Shown here: positions 34,365 through 47,300 of the stretch, piece by piece
How positions within the stretch are numbered: the stretch's first letter is position 1
How the letters are laid out: every line of letters begins with the position of its first letter
The notes under the pieces: model-generated
What the model was told of the DNA's origin: nothing
Databases searched by the model: none
What the model saw: only the letters and a program-made list of their open reading frames with translations
Made by a program: the position numbers and the translations under genes
Source: Lepidonotus clava
Taxonomy: Eukaryota > Annelida > Polychaeta > Phyllodocida > Polynoidae
Assembly (NCBI GenBank): GCA_936440205.1
Contig: OW387139.1
Location: 39,768,378 to 39,832,377, forward strand
Reading direction: 5' to 3'
DNA: 64,000 nt

Positions 34365-34652
34365 TTATCTATTAAACCATTTTGATAACACTCCAAAACT
34401 AAGATCGAACGTCCTCAGCATTGGGTGCGTCCCTCTATATGTCATCAGTAAGGACCCGGCCTCGGCCACGTGACCTAGCTCTTGTAGCTGATTGGCTATG
34501 GTCTCGACGCTTAGGAAGTACGGCGTTTCGTCACCAGGGGTCTGCTGACTAATGACGTAGTCGGCCACCAGGGGGTAGTAGGGGGTAGAGACGATACGTG
34601 CCACCAGGTGGTGCTGGAGTATTAGCCGGCACAGGGCGGGGTCGTCAGTTGC
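34365..34652 (-). CDS. NBAS: NBAS exon w45, terminal coding exon
   Basis: Enters in phase 0 after acceptor TTTCTCAG with ATDDPALCRL, carries IVSTPYYPLVADYVISQQTP and the conserved HVAEAGSLLMTYRGTH, and ends LSKWFNR-TAA. The match to vertebrate KCVSTPFYP and HEAEAGSLLLAVRGTH fixes it as the true C-terminus. Confidence 0.96.
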   Translation of the reverse strand, partial: ATDDPALCRLILQHHLVARIVSTPYYPLVADYVISQQTPGDETPYFLSVETIANQLQELGHVAEAGSLLMTYRGTHPMLRTFDLSFGVLSKWFNR

Positions 34653-37600
34653 CTGAGAAATAACAAAGAAAGTTTAGTAAACATTTATTTTGATACAACT
34701 CAATTTCTCATCATTTTCTTATAAAACAAGTGTTATTTCTATGAAGACTATAAAATCACTACTACTTTAGTTAGCCACCCACATAGCTCTCTCATTAATT
34801 TAGATTTACGAATTAATTACTCCTAAAAGCCATATGCTATAAGTATGTATACATTCCTGCTCTTATCCTGCGTTTTTTATGCAGCTTTTTATTTAAATAG
34901 ATGACTGTGTCTCCATTACATAAATTCTAACACGAAATCTAATATTTCACTTCTACGATGTTTCAAATCTCCTTCCACATCATATTTTTGTTTGCAGGTG
35001 CATTCAGATGTAACAGAAATGCCACTTTTGACTGATGAAAAAGTAGGAAATGTAGGAAATTGTACTTCCTTTCTAGAAGCAACTAGGAGGGAAATAACCT
35101 TTAGGAGCAGACACCTGACATTGCATTTGTATTTAAGCTTGAAACTAACACAAATATACTTATATTTGATATTAAAGTAATGCAGGAAAAATTGGTTGTG
35201 CAAACCAAAATCTCGAAAAAGTAGGAAATCCTACAAAAGTTGGAAAAATGGCATCTCTGATGTAAACATCCACGAAGTTGATATGCTCGGGGTACTCACA
35301 GTTTCCTGGTGGCTGAGTTGGTCGAGGACCTGGTCGTGCAGTTCGGTGTGGCCCGAGATGAGCGCCCACTTCACCCCGGCCAGCCACATACCGCCCTCCA
35401 CCAGCTGGTCAAACACGAACTTCACACACTGAAAGGGGGAGGGGAAATAGCTTTTATTACGAGGAAAAGTTGATAATGGAGAATTATTAGTTTTAGAGGC
35501 GCAATTCGGAGCCTTTTTGCGGAAGTGCATTTTTCGAATTTTAAATTCTACACAAAGCCGATTGTGATCTCATCATAAGGCCTATAACCCGTTTGAAATC
35601 CTAGCGCCATGTATGCTAATGAATTCACTTACTTCTTTAACAATTTCTCTACATCTCCCTTTGCTATTATCAAAGACCCAGCTATAATAAGCCTGATTGC
35701 TATTACTCAAAACACTTCGCCACGTCATCCTAAATATAATGCTTACATAAAGAACATTTCTACGGTACAGATTTACTGTCAGCCCGCCTCATTAAATTGT
35801 TTTTTTAATCACAATCCCTTTATTTTTGTTTTCCTTTATGCAGGGTACCAACTGAAACTCCATTTTCAAATTCTGTGTTTTCCCTGATATTTCCCTGCCC
35901 CCCTACAATTTTTCCCTGTGTCATATCCAGCAAGTTGTTCAAAATTAAAAGCCTCTGCGTGCAGAAAAAATTTGGACAACCGTACAACAAAAGGTTGAAT
36001 CCCTAATATCTTGAGAATCAGGAATTTCAGAACCTGGCCAAATGAAATTCCCTGTGTTCTCCCTGTGTTTTGGCAAAATTTCCAAATTCCCTGTGTTTTC
36101 CCTTTCAGAGACTTTTTTTGTTGCCATTTTCCCTGTTTTCCCTGTGAGGTTGGTACCCTGTTTATGACAAATAGATCTTTATTCATCGTGTACTTACCTT
36201 AACCGACAGAGGCCTGGACTCTTTCAGTTCCTCCATGGTTCTGAGCAGGTCGGGCACGGCGTCCTCCTTACAGTGGGTTACCATGGCAACCAGCACCTGG
36301 CACCAGGGGTGTTTCTCCGGCTCTTCGGACCTAAACATAGGGAAAACAATAACATATATGCAGGACCTAAACATAGGGAAAACAATATCATATATGCAGA
36401 CTGTTTATCATATTTCTTAAAATGTTAAACGGCACACAGCCTTTCCACGGGGAAATTCATTCTTTCCCTTGTTTCTATCTTGTTTCGCAAAGTGAACGAT
36501 ACAGTTCACCTTTTCAGGATGACACAGGGTTTTACCTTAGCATAGAGTTACTAGTACCGGGTACTAGTAAAAATCTGGTCAGGCTAGTGGAACAAGTGAG
36601 CAACTAGCCCGATGGGCCAGTGAAAACTTTGAAATGACTGTAATAATTTAGTATATAGACTAGTACAACTCTGATCCGGGCTAGTGCAAATGCAGAATCA
36701 CTAGCCCGGTGGACTAGTGGACGAAAAAGTTAAGGAAAACCCCTGACGACACCTACGTGCTCTCAGAGAATAAGGTATGAAATGCACATAAGCAGCTCCA
36801 ACGGTGGCTATATTATTCTTGGATGCACTTTGCTTTGTCGAGGTATTGATTAATTCGAATTATTAAAGACAAAAGAAAACAATTGATGATTTCCAACAGA
36901 ATAACGTTAACAAAAGGAATGTATAACATATCTCATTGTTTACAAAGTAAACCATGGATACATAATTAATGCAAATAATCATGTTTCAACTATGCTTACC
37001 TTTTCTCCAGGGCGTTAAGCGGCGGCCACACGTTGAGGAGTTGGGTGAGGGCGGTGAACTGGTCGAGTCGGGAGCTGGAGGCCAACAAACTGTCAAACAG
37101 CTCCTGTCTACCCGCATCTGTTCCCATCTCTGTCTCCGACACCTGATACATTAAGTTAGAGATTAAGAAATAGGGAAACAGATCTGTTGTGCTGTTATGT
37201 ATAGCGTTTAAAACGTCACTATTTTGTGGGCTCGTTGATTGTATATATAGGATAATGAAACTGATTTTTGCCAGCAAAATTTATTCTGAGAAAAATTTTC
37301 CCAAAAATAATCAAGTGGGGGAAAAGTGGGTGAGTGCATGTTCTAGAACTAATCGATTGCGTTTCTAATACTTTTACGGACCAATGATAAGTTTACAGAT
37401 GGAAGAAGCAGTGTATATATTTTCCAGTGTTTTTTTCCTCACCTTCCTGTCGACCCAGCCTGTAGAGATAATGGCATCAGTCCGGTAACATATGAGCAAC
37501 GTCAAGTCAGCGTCATTCAACTCAAACGCCTGAAAAATATCAATGTGGAATTTGTAACCTTGCAGATTAAGTGCAATTATAATTTGTACATTTTTCAATT

Positions 37601-40600
37601 CTCATATTGTTCCGATATACTGATGGTTATACTCTCCAATAACAACAGTATTTTTTTTTGTCAGCGAACGTGTTGCTAGGTTTTATTGTCCCAGTCTCAA
37701 AACGTATTAATCACGTATCAAAACGGAGTAATTTCTACTGACAAACCTGTTCGAGGGTATGTAGAACGTCAAGTCGAGGCTGAACGGGGACAGTGACGTC
37801 AGCACAGAAGGGCCTTAATAAGGTCATGACGTCATCAACTGACACTAAGTCACTGCAAGAAAAATAATCACAATCTCTTAATCTGCAAATCTAGTGTCAG
37901 AGATAATGATGTTAGTATTTCAACAATTAATCAAAATCTATTACATCAAGCCTTTAAGTGTTAAAATGTAAAATTAAAATCCTCCCTACCTATTGTCCTG
38001 GTCGTCGTGGACCCGCTGGACAATGGCCTCTAACGTCTTCATCAGGTCGCGGCCTTCCAACAAAGGGGGCACATCCTCGGGAGTTCTGAAACCCAAGATA
38101 TAGTCAATTCTATCAAAAAGTGCATGGCAGCTCAAAACCAGTTAAGAGATATATTTTAAAGCAGCATTCTTTTGACTCGCCATTATGAGTAAAATTAATG
38201 TATTCCGGGGAAAGATTCTAGACCCGAACATTAATTTTATAGAATATAATATTTTTGTATTCCCTTATTGAATTTCCCGGGAAATAAAATGTATAAAAGG
38301 AAAAAATATGTTTCTTATCAGTGGGATACCGTCATTTTAAAAAGCTATCACAACATATTTATAAACGTTTTTATTTCATAAAAACAATAAATGAACTACC
38401 TTTTTCCCACGAAGACAGACGTTATCTTGAAGTATCAGGTACATTTATACATAGATGCCAAACAAGTTTTACCTGATTGAGGCGACTACCAGGCTGATGG
38501 CCTCTCGTACTGCGGTCTGCGGCTGCCACGTGTCGTCCGGCAGTACGCTCAGCACCTCTCCCACAAGTGACCAGGGCTGGGCGTCCAGCACCATCTGCAC
38601 ACACACCTCGTGGACCTAGGATATAACCATGCACTCTATATTATGTTTAGAGTTTTATTTCAAACAGGCATCTTCTTAGGCATGCGGGATGGGCCATTCC
38701 CACATCAGAAATTTGATTCCTGAACCGAGTTATGTTTGTATGGGTCATTCCCGAATTGATACTTTTCTAGGAGGTAAATAATGTTTTATTGCCCAAATTT
38801 ACAGAAAATGGCCTGATGGAAATATCTCCAGGTAAGCTTTTCATGCCCAAAATATTTTTCTAGTAAGATCCCTATTCAAATGAGTGTAAATTTATCACGA
38901 AGATTATAAATGTTATGGAAATAGTTATGAATAGTTTTTCAACCAGAGAAAGCGTTTCAGTTTTCTCCAAATTAAAAGTCCTTACACTTATTTAACAAGA
39001 TGTTTTATTACAGGGAAATTACTTAGAAAGGGTATTGCCAGGGTATTATGAATTGCGGAAGAATAAAATACATATTACAAGCATTTCAAAAACATGACAA
39101 GATACAAATTGTACTATCACATGATATTCAATGGGAATATAGTTTTATTTAAAGGAGAGAAGATTTCATAAAGGTTTAACCATTAATGAGACAACGAAAA
39201 AATACTTTCCCATTATAGTCCTTTGCTTTGTACTTAATTCCCTCCAAATATCAAAATTAGCAAACGTACCAACACCAAGCTAAGATGGTTAATATCACCG
39301 TCAAGAACAGATTTTTAGGCGGAGTTCACTAATTTGTTATATCATCAAATAAACTTTACCTTGTCGGGTTCGGACCGGGACAGGTCCAGTAGTCGTGCGT
39401 ACTGGTGGTGGCGGGGATCGTCCGACTCGGATAGTTTGGCAATGACCGGGTTATCGAGATGGGTCAAGTGGTCAAGTGACTGCTGCATTCGTGCTGCCAC
39501 ATCCTCCCAGCTGGCATCAGATCTTTATCAAACCAAAAAAGAAGTATAAGATTTTGTATTATTCCAAAAATTGAGAAATGGCATAGAAATATTGGTAATA
39601 AAAAAAAAACTTGGTGAAAATAGAAGTACTAGGTGCTGTCCATGGAAATAACTACATTACAACCGAATAAAATGTATACACATCTAAATAAAATGCATAC
39701 AAAAACGCCATTTCAACTGTGCCTATCAACTGCAAAACAGGGAAGTACAATGGGCTAGTAGCAGAACATTTACGAATATATATACTTTTTTTCAATATGA
39801 CTTTATGATGAGCAACATCTGAACTTTCCACCAGCGAGGAACGTATGCTAAACTTGTATCGATTGTTAAGAATCTCACTTCAAATTTTCGTCTCGTCGTT
39901 TTTTCTTCCCTCCTTGTTTGCAGAACTTGATGGCTCGTCTTACAATCTCCTGACGGCACTCTAGACCAAGCTGGAAAAGGATCAACGGCAATGTTTTGAA
40001 TGTCTTTTTTTTGCAAAGTTAACCATCCTTTTTACATATAAATGTGCTGAAACGTGGCGTGTGTACCTTTAAATCTTTGCCTAAAATCGGATATTTCTTT
40101 AAATCATGTGGACACCTTTAAAAACTCCTGCTTCGGGAAATTACTAGTAATTCAACTTTGTAGATGATGATTGTTGAATTTTCAGGTCCGCTCAGCAGTG
40201 TTTCAGCAATATCAGGACCAACTCACGGTTTTTAGTTCATACAAAGTACTGTGATCGGATCTATGGGGGTGGGAATGACAACAAGGCAAGTCGTTGTAAC
40301 AAGCACTGCCCAGGCTCGAACCCAGTTTGGCCGCGTACAAGGCCAGAATGTAACCCACTATACCGTTCCACCCCCCTACTTTCAAAGATGTTACCAAAAA
40401 TAGAATAGCCAAGCTTGCTATAGGATAGTAAATGTTACCTTGTCCAAAGCCTGAGGTACAAAGATGATGGCCTCGATGAACTGAATCATGTCGTCCGGGC
40501 TCAGCTTCTGAACATATTCTCCACACGCTTCATACCGGTGGATCCAGTCCGCCTGGAAGTTTAGCGTAAAACGTAATTGAGTTAAACATGTGACAAAGGA

Positions 40601-41115
40601 AAATTGCTTATAGATGATGTCTACACAAGTTCATTTTTATCAACATTTTCCTCCCGAAATCAATATCCTATTTTTTTTCCAGAAATACGCACACGTGCTA
40701 CTGACTGCTATGTATAACTATGTGGCGCGGGTGCATAGCATTTAATCAAAAGGTCTCTTTTTAAATTTCTTATTTTTGTTTTATAGCTCTATTCGAAGGG
40801 ATTTGAAAACTTGGTCATGGAAGGAAACAGAATGTGTTGGTCATTTTAAGAATTGCTGCAGTGGCAACAACATTTTTTCTAATTAATAACACTTCTTCAC
40901 GATTTATATTTGTGAGGTTATACCGTAAGAGTTTTAATGATGATCTTACCTTTGTCTGCGGCTGTTCCTTTCCCCGTGACTCGTTGCCCCAGAACATCTT
41001 GACGGCCCAGGCACAGAAGACCAGGCTGGGCTGTAGGAAACCGCCCCTCTGGGAAAGAGAAAAGACAAACAGGTAAACATTGAATGTACCGTTAACACAT
41101 ACCAACAGAAACGTA

Positions 41116-41163
<48 letters not shown>

Positions 41164-41368
41164 TTATATATATATATTGCTTAAACCTATGAGCGAAATG
41201 AAGACCATTGCAACTGATACTTTATGATGACTGTTTCTGTTATTCAATAAACTTTATGTCAATCAAATAAACAGCAAAGTTTGGCAAGGACAAAAAACAT
41301 CCATTTGTACTCATGATTTTCTTATATATGCATGTAAATAATCGTAAATATTGCCAGTGCATATATAT

Positions 41369-41399
<31 letters not shown>

Positions 41400-44300
41400 T
41401 TCAAGTAAATTATACAGCATTGTATATTCTCAGTGCTGGTATAAGCACTGGTCTACCGAATGAATAATTAAAGTCCATCTAACGAACTTTAGCCTCTCCT
41501 TTTCTTATACTAGACGCTGAGAACTGACTGCTAGTTTTTTTGAACGATCAGAATTACTGTATCCCATATGTTGAGATGTCTTACCTGGTCGGGTATCTTG
41601 GGGGCTAACTTGGCCAACACGTGGACGTTACCGTCGTTCAGGATGGGTCGGATCACCTCTAACGGACGGAGGGTGCCATCCATCAGGTTCTTGTAGTCCA
41701 GGCCTGGGGACAAATAGTTACATTATATAGATGAGGAAAACATTATACTTTAAAGGGTACCAACTCAAAATCCATTTCCAGATTCCCTTTGTTTTCCCTG
41801 AGATTTCTCTGTCTCGTGACAACTTTTCCCTGTGTCATACTGACCAATTTAAAAGCCTTCATGTGCAGAAAAATTGTGGACCCAACAACAATAAGTCAAA
41901 TCCTTACTATTTTGAGAGTCAGGAATTTCAGAACCTGGCCAAAAGAAATTCCCTGTGTTTTCCCTGTGTTTTGGTAGCTGAAATTCCCTGTGTTTTGGTA
42001 AAATTTACAAATTCCCTGTGTTTTCCCTGTCACCGAATTTGTTTTACCATTTTCCCAGTTTTCCTGTATTCCCTGTGTGGTTGGTACCCTAACTTTACCA
42101 GCATGCATCTACCAACAAGCCTTACGTTGGACACAACGAGGAATTTTACAATAAGTGGCGTAATTCTGAGTTAATTATACTGTGTTAAATACCAATCATT
42201 TTTAATTTCCATATGATTTATTTCTGAAGTTTTGATGCAGAAAACTGTATCTCAGTTTCTTTTCTATGTTTTTATACATAACTTTTTTTTTAATCGATCT
42301 AAAACTGGGATCATCGTCATAGAACAAGCTTGTAAATACTGGAGATCGTAAGACATCTGGGGACGAGAAAGACACCTTTTTGGCATGGTAATCCAGAGTA
42401 TGGGTATGACAGCTAGCTGGTGTGTGGAGACGTGGCGTGTTAGTAGTTATTTTTTTATGATACAATTGTTCATAGAAAAATTAAATCAATATGACAGCTA
42501 GCTGCGTTTATATTAACCACAACATCGTTAACTCAATTTCTGATTCTCCTCTTATAATCACATACTTTTGACCCACAAATTGCCTTTATACCTGGGGCTG
42601 CAGGTTTAATTTTCTTCAGAAGCCTTATGTGAGTGTCTGGTGTTATGCGCTGGTTTGCAGCCTTGGCAGTATCCAGAAGGCTGTAGTAGTAGAGAAGTCG
42701 CCCATGGTCGGTGCCCGCAATGGTGGGGTACACGTACTGCGACATGCGCTTGGCGAGTTCCTCCGGCTGGGCGACGAGTGCGTGCATCAGACCCTGCTGG
42801 ACGACACGCTCTTCAAGCTGGGTCGTTGGCAATCTAGAAAGAGGAAATGCTTACTGGACTTGGTTTGTTGTACCTGATTAACACATTTTTGATTTGAAGC
42901 ACATATATCATTATCTTGAAATTGTACTTTAAAAAGTACATAATTGTTTTGTGTTTCAATAAGGTTACAACTAAAAAGGTTCAGTAAATCATCTAAGAGA
43001 GTATCTGTGTTGTTTATTCTCAACTATCGGTTTTTGCTTCTGTAAATCCACTCGTCAAGGTTTTGTCGAAAAATTGTTCAATCGGGCATCACAGTGGGCC
43101 GGAAAATTTAGGATTTGTTATCACCAAAGACAACCTTGTTTATGAATATTTCTCCAAATATACTGCTATATTTTACTTATTTGATATGGATATGAAAATA
43201 TTTGTAATCACACAACACATAGTTAATTAAAGACCTCTATCATATTCATTTAAAGATTTAAGGACAAGTTGATTCTAATAATTTATGTAGTTACCCGCAG
43301 TCAAAGAGGTGCTCGAGATGCGTCATGTACAGTTCCCACATGGGTAGTTTGTAGCGTTTGGCCAGTGACAACGCCGTCTCGTAGACAGTCTGCTCCGTAG
43401 TCCTAAATACAGACACAAATACAAGCTTATTACTGTCATCCATATTAAAAACATTATATCCTGAAAGTCCTCAGTACTTTGAGAATTGCTGATATCAATT
43501 TCTTTTTCTCAGCAGAGATAACTAGCCTCGTACTCATCATTAGATTACTGATATCAGTCCAAGAAAGAGATGAAAAGGCATATGTAATAATATCTCCAAT
43601 GAGAAAGGAAAAGTTGAAAAGAAAAATTTAAGAATAACTACAATTGAGATTTATGTCTTATGTCATTGTATAATTCCGTACTTACATGGCAAGACCAATG
43701 ATCGTCTCCCTCTTGTATTCATTGTCCTGGGTAAACCTCGCCACGTCCACTCCTGAAATATCCAATTATTTAGATTAAATTATTAAAATCACGCTTATTT
43801 ATATATATTTCGGCAAAAATCTATTAAATATCATTTACTATTGGAAAAGCACAGCAGTTGGTATTTCAGAGATAACTTAAGACATTCTTCATAGCGTTTG
43901 AAATTTGACATACGGATGATACATAGGAATAGATTGGAAGATTTTATTACTGGGAATTGATAGGTACATTAAACTTTGGGAAAAAGTGCCTCAGATACCA
44001 AATTATATGAAATTATATCATCAATCCATGCTAACCTTTACTCAAATTCTCCAAGACCTGGGCCTGGGTGAAATCAGTCATCAACTCATGGTAGTAGTGG
44101 AGTTTTTCCACCAACCCCTCAGTGTCCTTTGGCAGGTCCTTACAGGCCTTTCGCAATGCACTCGCTCCATCTTCGGTTGCAGCCAACATGGCTGCAATGA
44201 CCTGACCAGGGTCGTGGTTGTACAGCGCTCCCTGACGCCGCTCGGCCTCAGTGATGAGCCGGGCCCCGATCTGCAGCGCGTAGTAATATGTAGCCAGCTG

Positions 44301-47300
44301 CAGGGAGATGGCCGTACGTGGGAGCTTCTTGAAGACTGGATCAGCGTCTAAGGGCTGCAATGTAAGAATATTTTCTCGTGTTGTTTGATTGATTTTTGGG
44401 GTACTTTAATGTCCGGTCAACCCTCCAGGGTTCTTTCCAGACTGCACAAGGAAATGCTTTTCAGCTTTGGGCGAGCATATCTATGATATGATTTAGGAGA
44501 AACCTGCCACTGGGTTTGATACCCGACTCTTTTCAAAGAGGGTTTTTTTGTGTATTTTCTCTTTTATCAAATAGGAAATTCTCAATTCTTCAGGCGTATA
44601 TGTAATTTGTTAGGCTACAAAGTAAATATTGTTAGGCTGGAATGTATGATAGAAGAAATCAATTTTGTTTAAGAGCCTATGAGAGTTAATGGGTATCGAC
44701 AATATCAATTTGAAGGCAGGATATTACGTAACATTAACATCTATCACAATGTATTGCAAAGTTTACTCTTTATCTTCCAAATCCACTATGTTTTGTTGTT
44801 TCCTAGACATAACTAGATGAAACAAGAACAGTATTGGTATATTACAACAGCACTCGCGCTGGAATGAGAGAAAACGTCAGATTATAGATTAAACCAGGAG
44901 GGAGAATTTCTTTTGATATAAAGCTACTAAATACTTATAATAAACAAAAAATAAAAAATTAGTTGTAGGGACTATTCAAGACTATTAACTGAGTCACCAT
45001 TGGAAGGATGGACTAGCAATGAAAAATACACTTATGAGACAGGAGTTGTAAAGCTATAAACTGTGTGATGACTCAGACACATCTGTTGCAACATCACATG
45101 TCATGTCACACTTCTAATTGCCCTGACCACAGTTAACTACCACAGCTATCACATTGCTGAAAAAAGTGCAATCAATCTTCATAATGGAAGCCAATTTGTG
45201 AAGGAACTTGTGCCTTATCCTGACCACAATCTGAACCATCCACATAATGGCCCAGACAGACAACAATTGGAACCTGCCTTCAAAGAGGACCATCAATGCT
45301 GTAGTGGATTATATCTTGTGGAGAGAAAACGTTTTTTCAGCATACTGCACTTTGTATAACGTTTTCTCTCCAAAAGACAGGAACTCTGAAACTAATTCTC
45401 TTCCCTTGGTAGTCTCACTCTTTGCCCATTATATAGATGGTCGTCACCATTAACAATATGAACTGTTTACTCACCTTAGGCAGGGCGAGTAGGTAGGCCA
45501 ATCCCAAACACGAGTCTTGGAGAATCACGTCCTCCGCTAGCTGCAGCAACACTGTAGGGTGGCGAAAAAAAGTCTTATTTAGTTTCCTACTACACTGAGG
45601 TGCCGATATTCTGATTTTAGACAAATTAAACCTGAGCATTTATCAATTCAAGGTAAAGAATGATAAAGGTCAATTATTTTGGGGAGGAAATTCATTGGTG
45701 TATTGTTATCATATACCACGTTCAAGGAAATAATTGTCTCTACTATCACTATCAATGACAACACTTTTAGAAAAGTTCTTTAAACAGCGACAGATAAAAA
45801 CAGGTAGATGTATTTTAGCACGGAAGCAGATTTCAGATATTCTATTCAAAAACCGCAATAATGACAAGCCCTTTCCACTCAAAAACCTTGCGTATTTGAA
45901 TAATGGAAATATAGGCCTGCTGAGTGCAGTATGGGGAGTAGCCTCTTCATATCAAGCGCTACAATTCTAATTCAAGGGGCAAATGGCGTATCCAGCTAGC
46001 CTAGGAATAGCCCTAAATTACATATCTAGAGTTATTAAATGTTGTGTATCTCTCTCTGAAATACCTGCGGTGGCCGATTTATCAGCGCTTCCTTCAGTCA
46101 GGGTTTGTTCCAGGCTGCCCAGGTGTAGTACGGCCTCGCTGAAGTTGAGCCCGCTGATAACAGTCTTTCGGCACCGGAGACCGCGGTAATCAGCTTCGCC
46201 CTTTTTTGAGGGGGGGAAAAATTAAATTAAGACAAAGCAAAATTTGGTATTGTCTCACTGATAAATTGATCCAGCATAGATCTACATCTACTTATCAATT
46301 TCATGAGTGTACCGATCCCAGAGAATCAATGTTTTTTGTTCAATTTTCTATTCAAAAATTGTAAAATGCATAGAAACTTGAGAAGATGTAAAGGCACCAG
46401 AATAAGACAAGGTCAAATTTGGTTTGTCTCACTGAATGATAACTCCGGCATAGATCCATATCGACTTATCAATTTAATCAGTATAACAATGCCAGAGAAC
46501 AAATTCTGACTTCAGTCCTCTTTCAGTTGGGAATGGTTGGTTGGTTATTGGCATTTAACGCTGTATCAACATCTATGGTCATATCACGGCGAGAACAATG
46601 TTTGATGATCATATCTGTGGAATGAACGAATCTATGAGAAGATAGAGACCATACTCCTACACATTTACTGAAGCAGGTGTTCTTTAATGTGCCTGGTCCC
46701 ATAGACAGGGCCAGACACACAAAAGCCGGTGGCCCTCTAGGGGTCTTTGATAACCCAGTCGTTGTCACTGCAGGAGACACAGAGTGGTGTGGCACCCCAA
46801 CCCTAGACGGGAATTGAACCCGGCCGGCCGCAAGCGAAGCGAACGCGCTTACCACGACACCACCACCACCCCAGTAGGGAATGCATTTGGATAAGGGTAA
46901 TGCACGTATTCAGCACATCACTTTGCATATCAAGGACCTACTCAAGATTAATATTTGAAAAACACATATTGTTATACTTTTCAAATGATTCAATTATCTT
47001 TAACGGCTTGTCATTTATTCTATCCAAAACATCAAGGCTATAAAAATCAAGTTTTAGATCGTGCATCATGTTTCACACAGTCGATAAACGAGACTTTGTT
47101 TGCAACTGACCACAAATAAGATATATCTGAAAAATAATCAGATTTTCATCACACCAATCCTATAAATACTCACATTGTTAACATAAGCTCCGTCTATAAC
47201 ATCCCCATAGAAGGGGTGGCAGCCTTGGCGCGTAGCAGCTACATTGCGGTCGTCCCACTCCTCAGTGTACGAGCTCTGACTAGCCGGGTGGAGGCTGGAC

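Noticed and set aside
41731-42174. 147-codon open frame, plus strand
   Set aside because: It lies within the family B MITE, and its repetitive protein arises from the TTCCCTGTG motifs.
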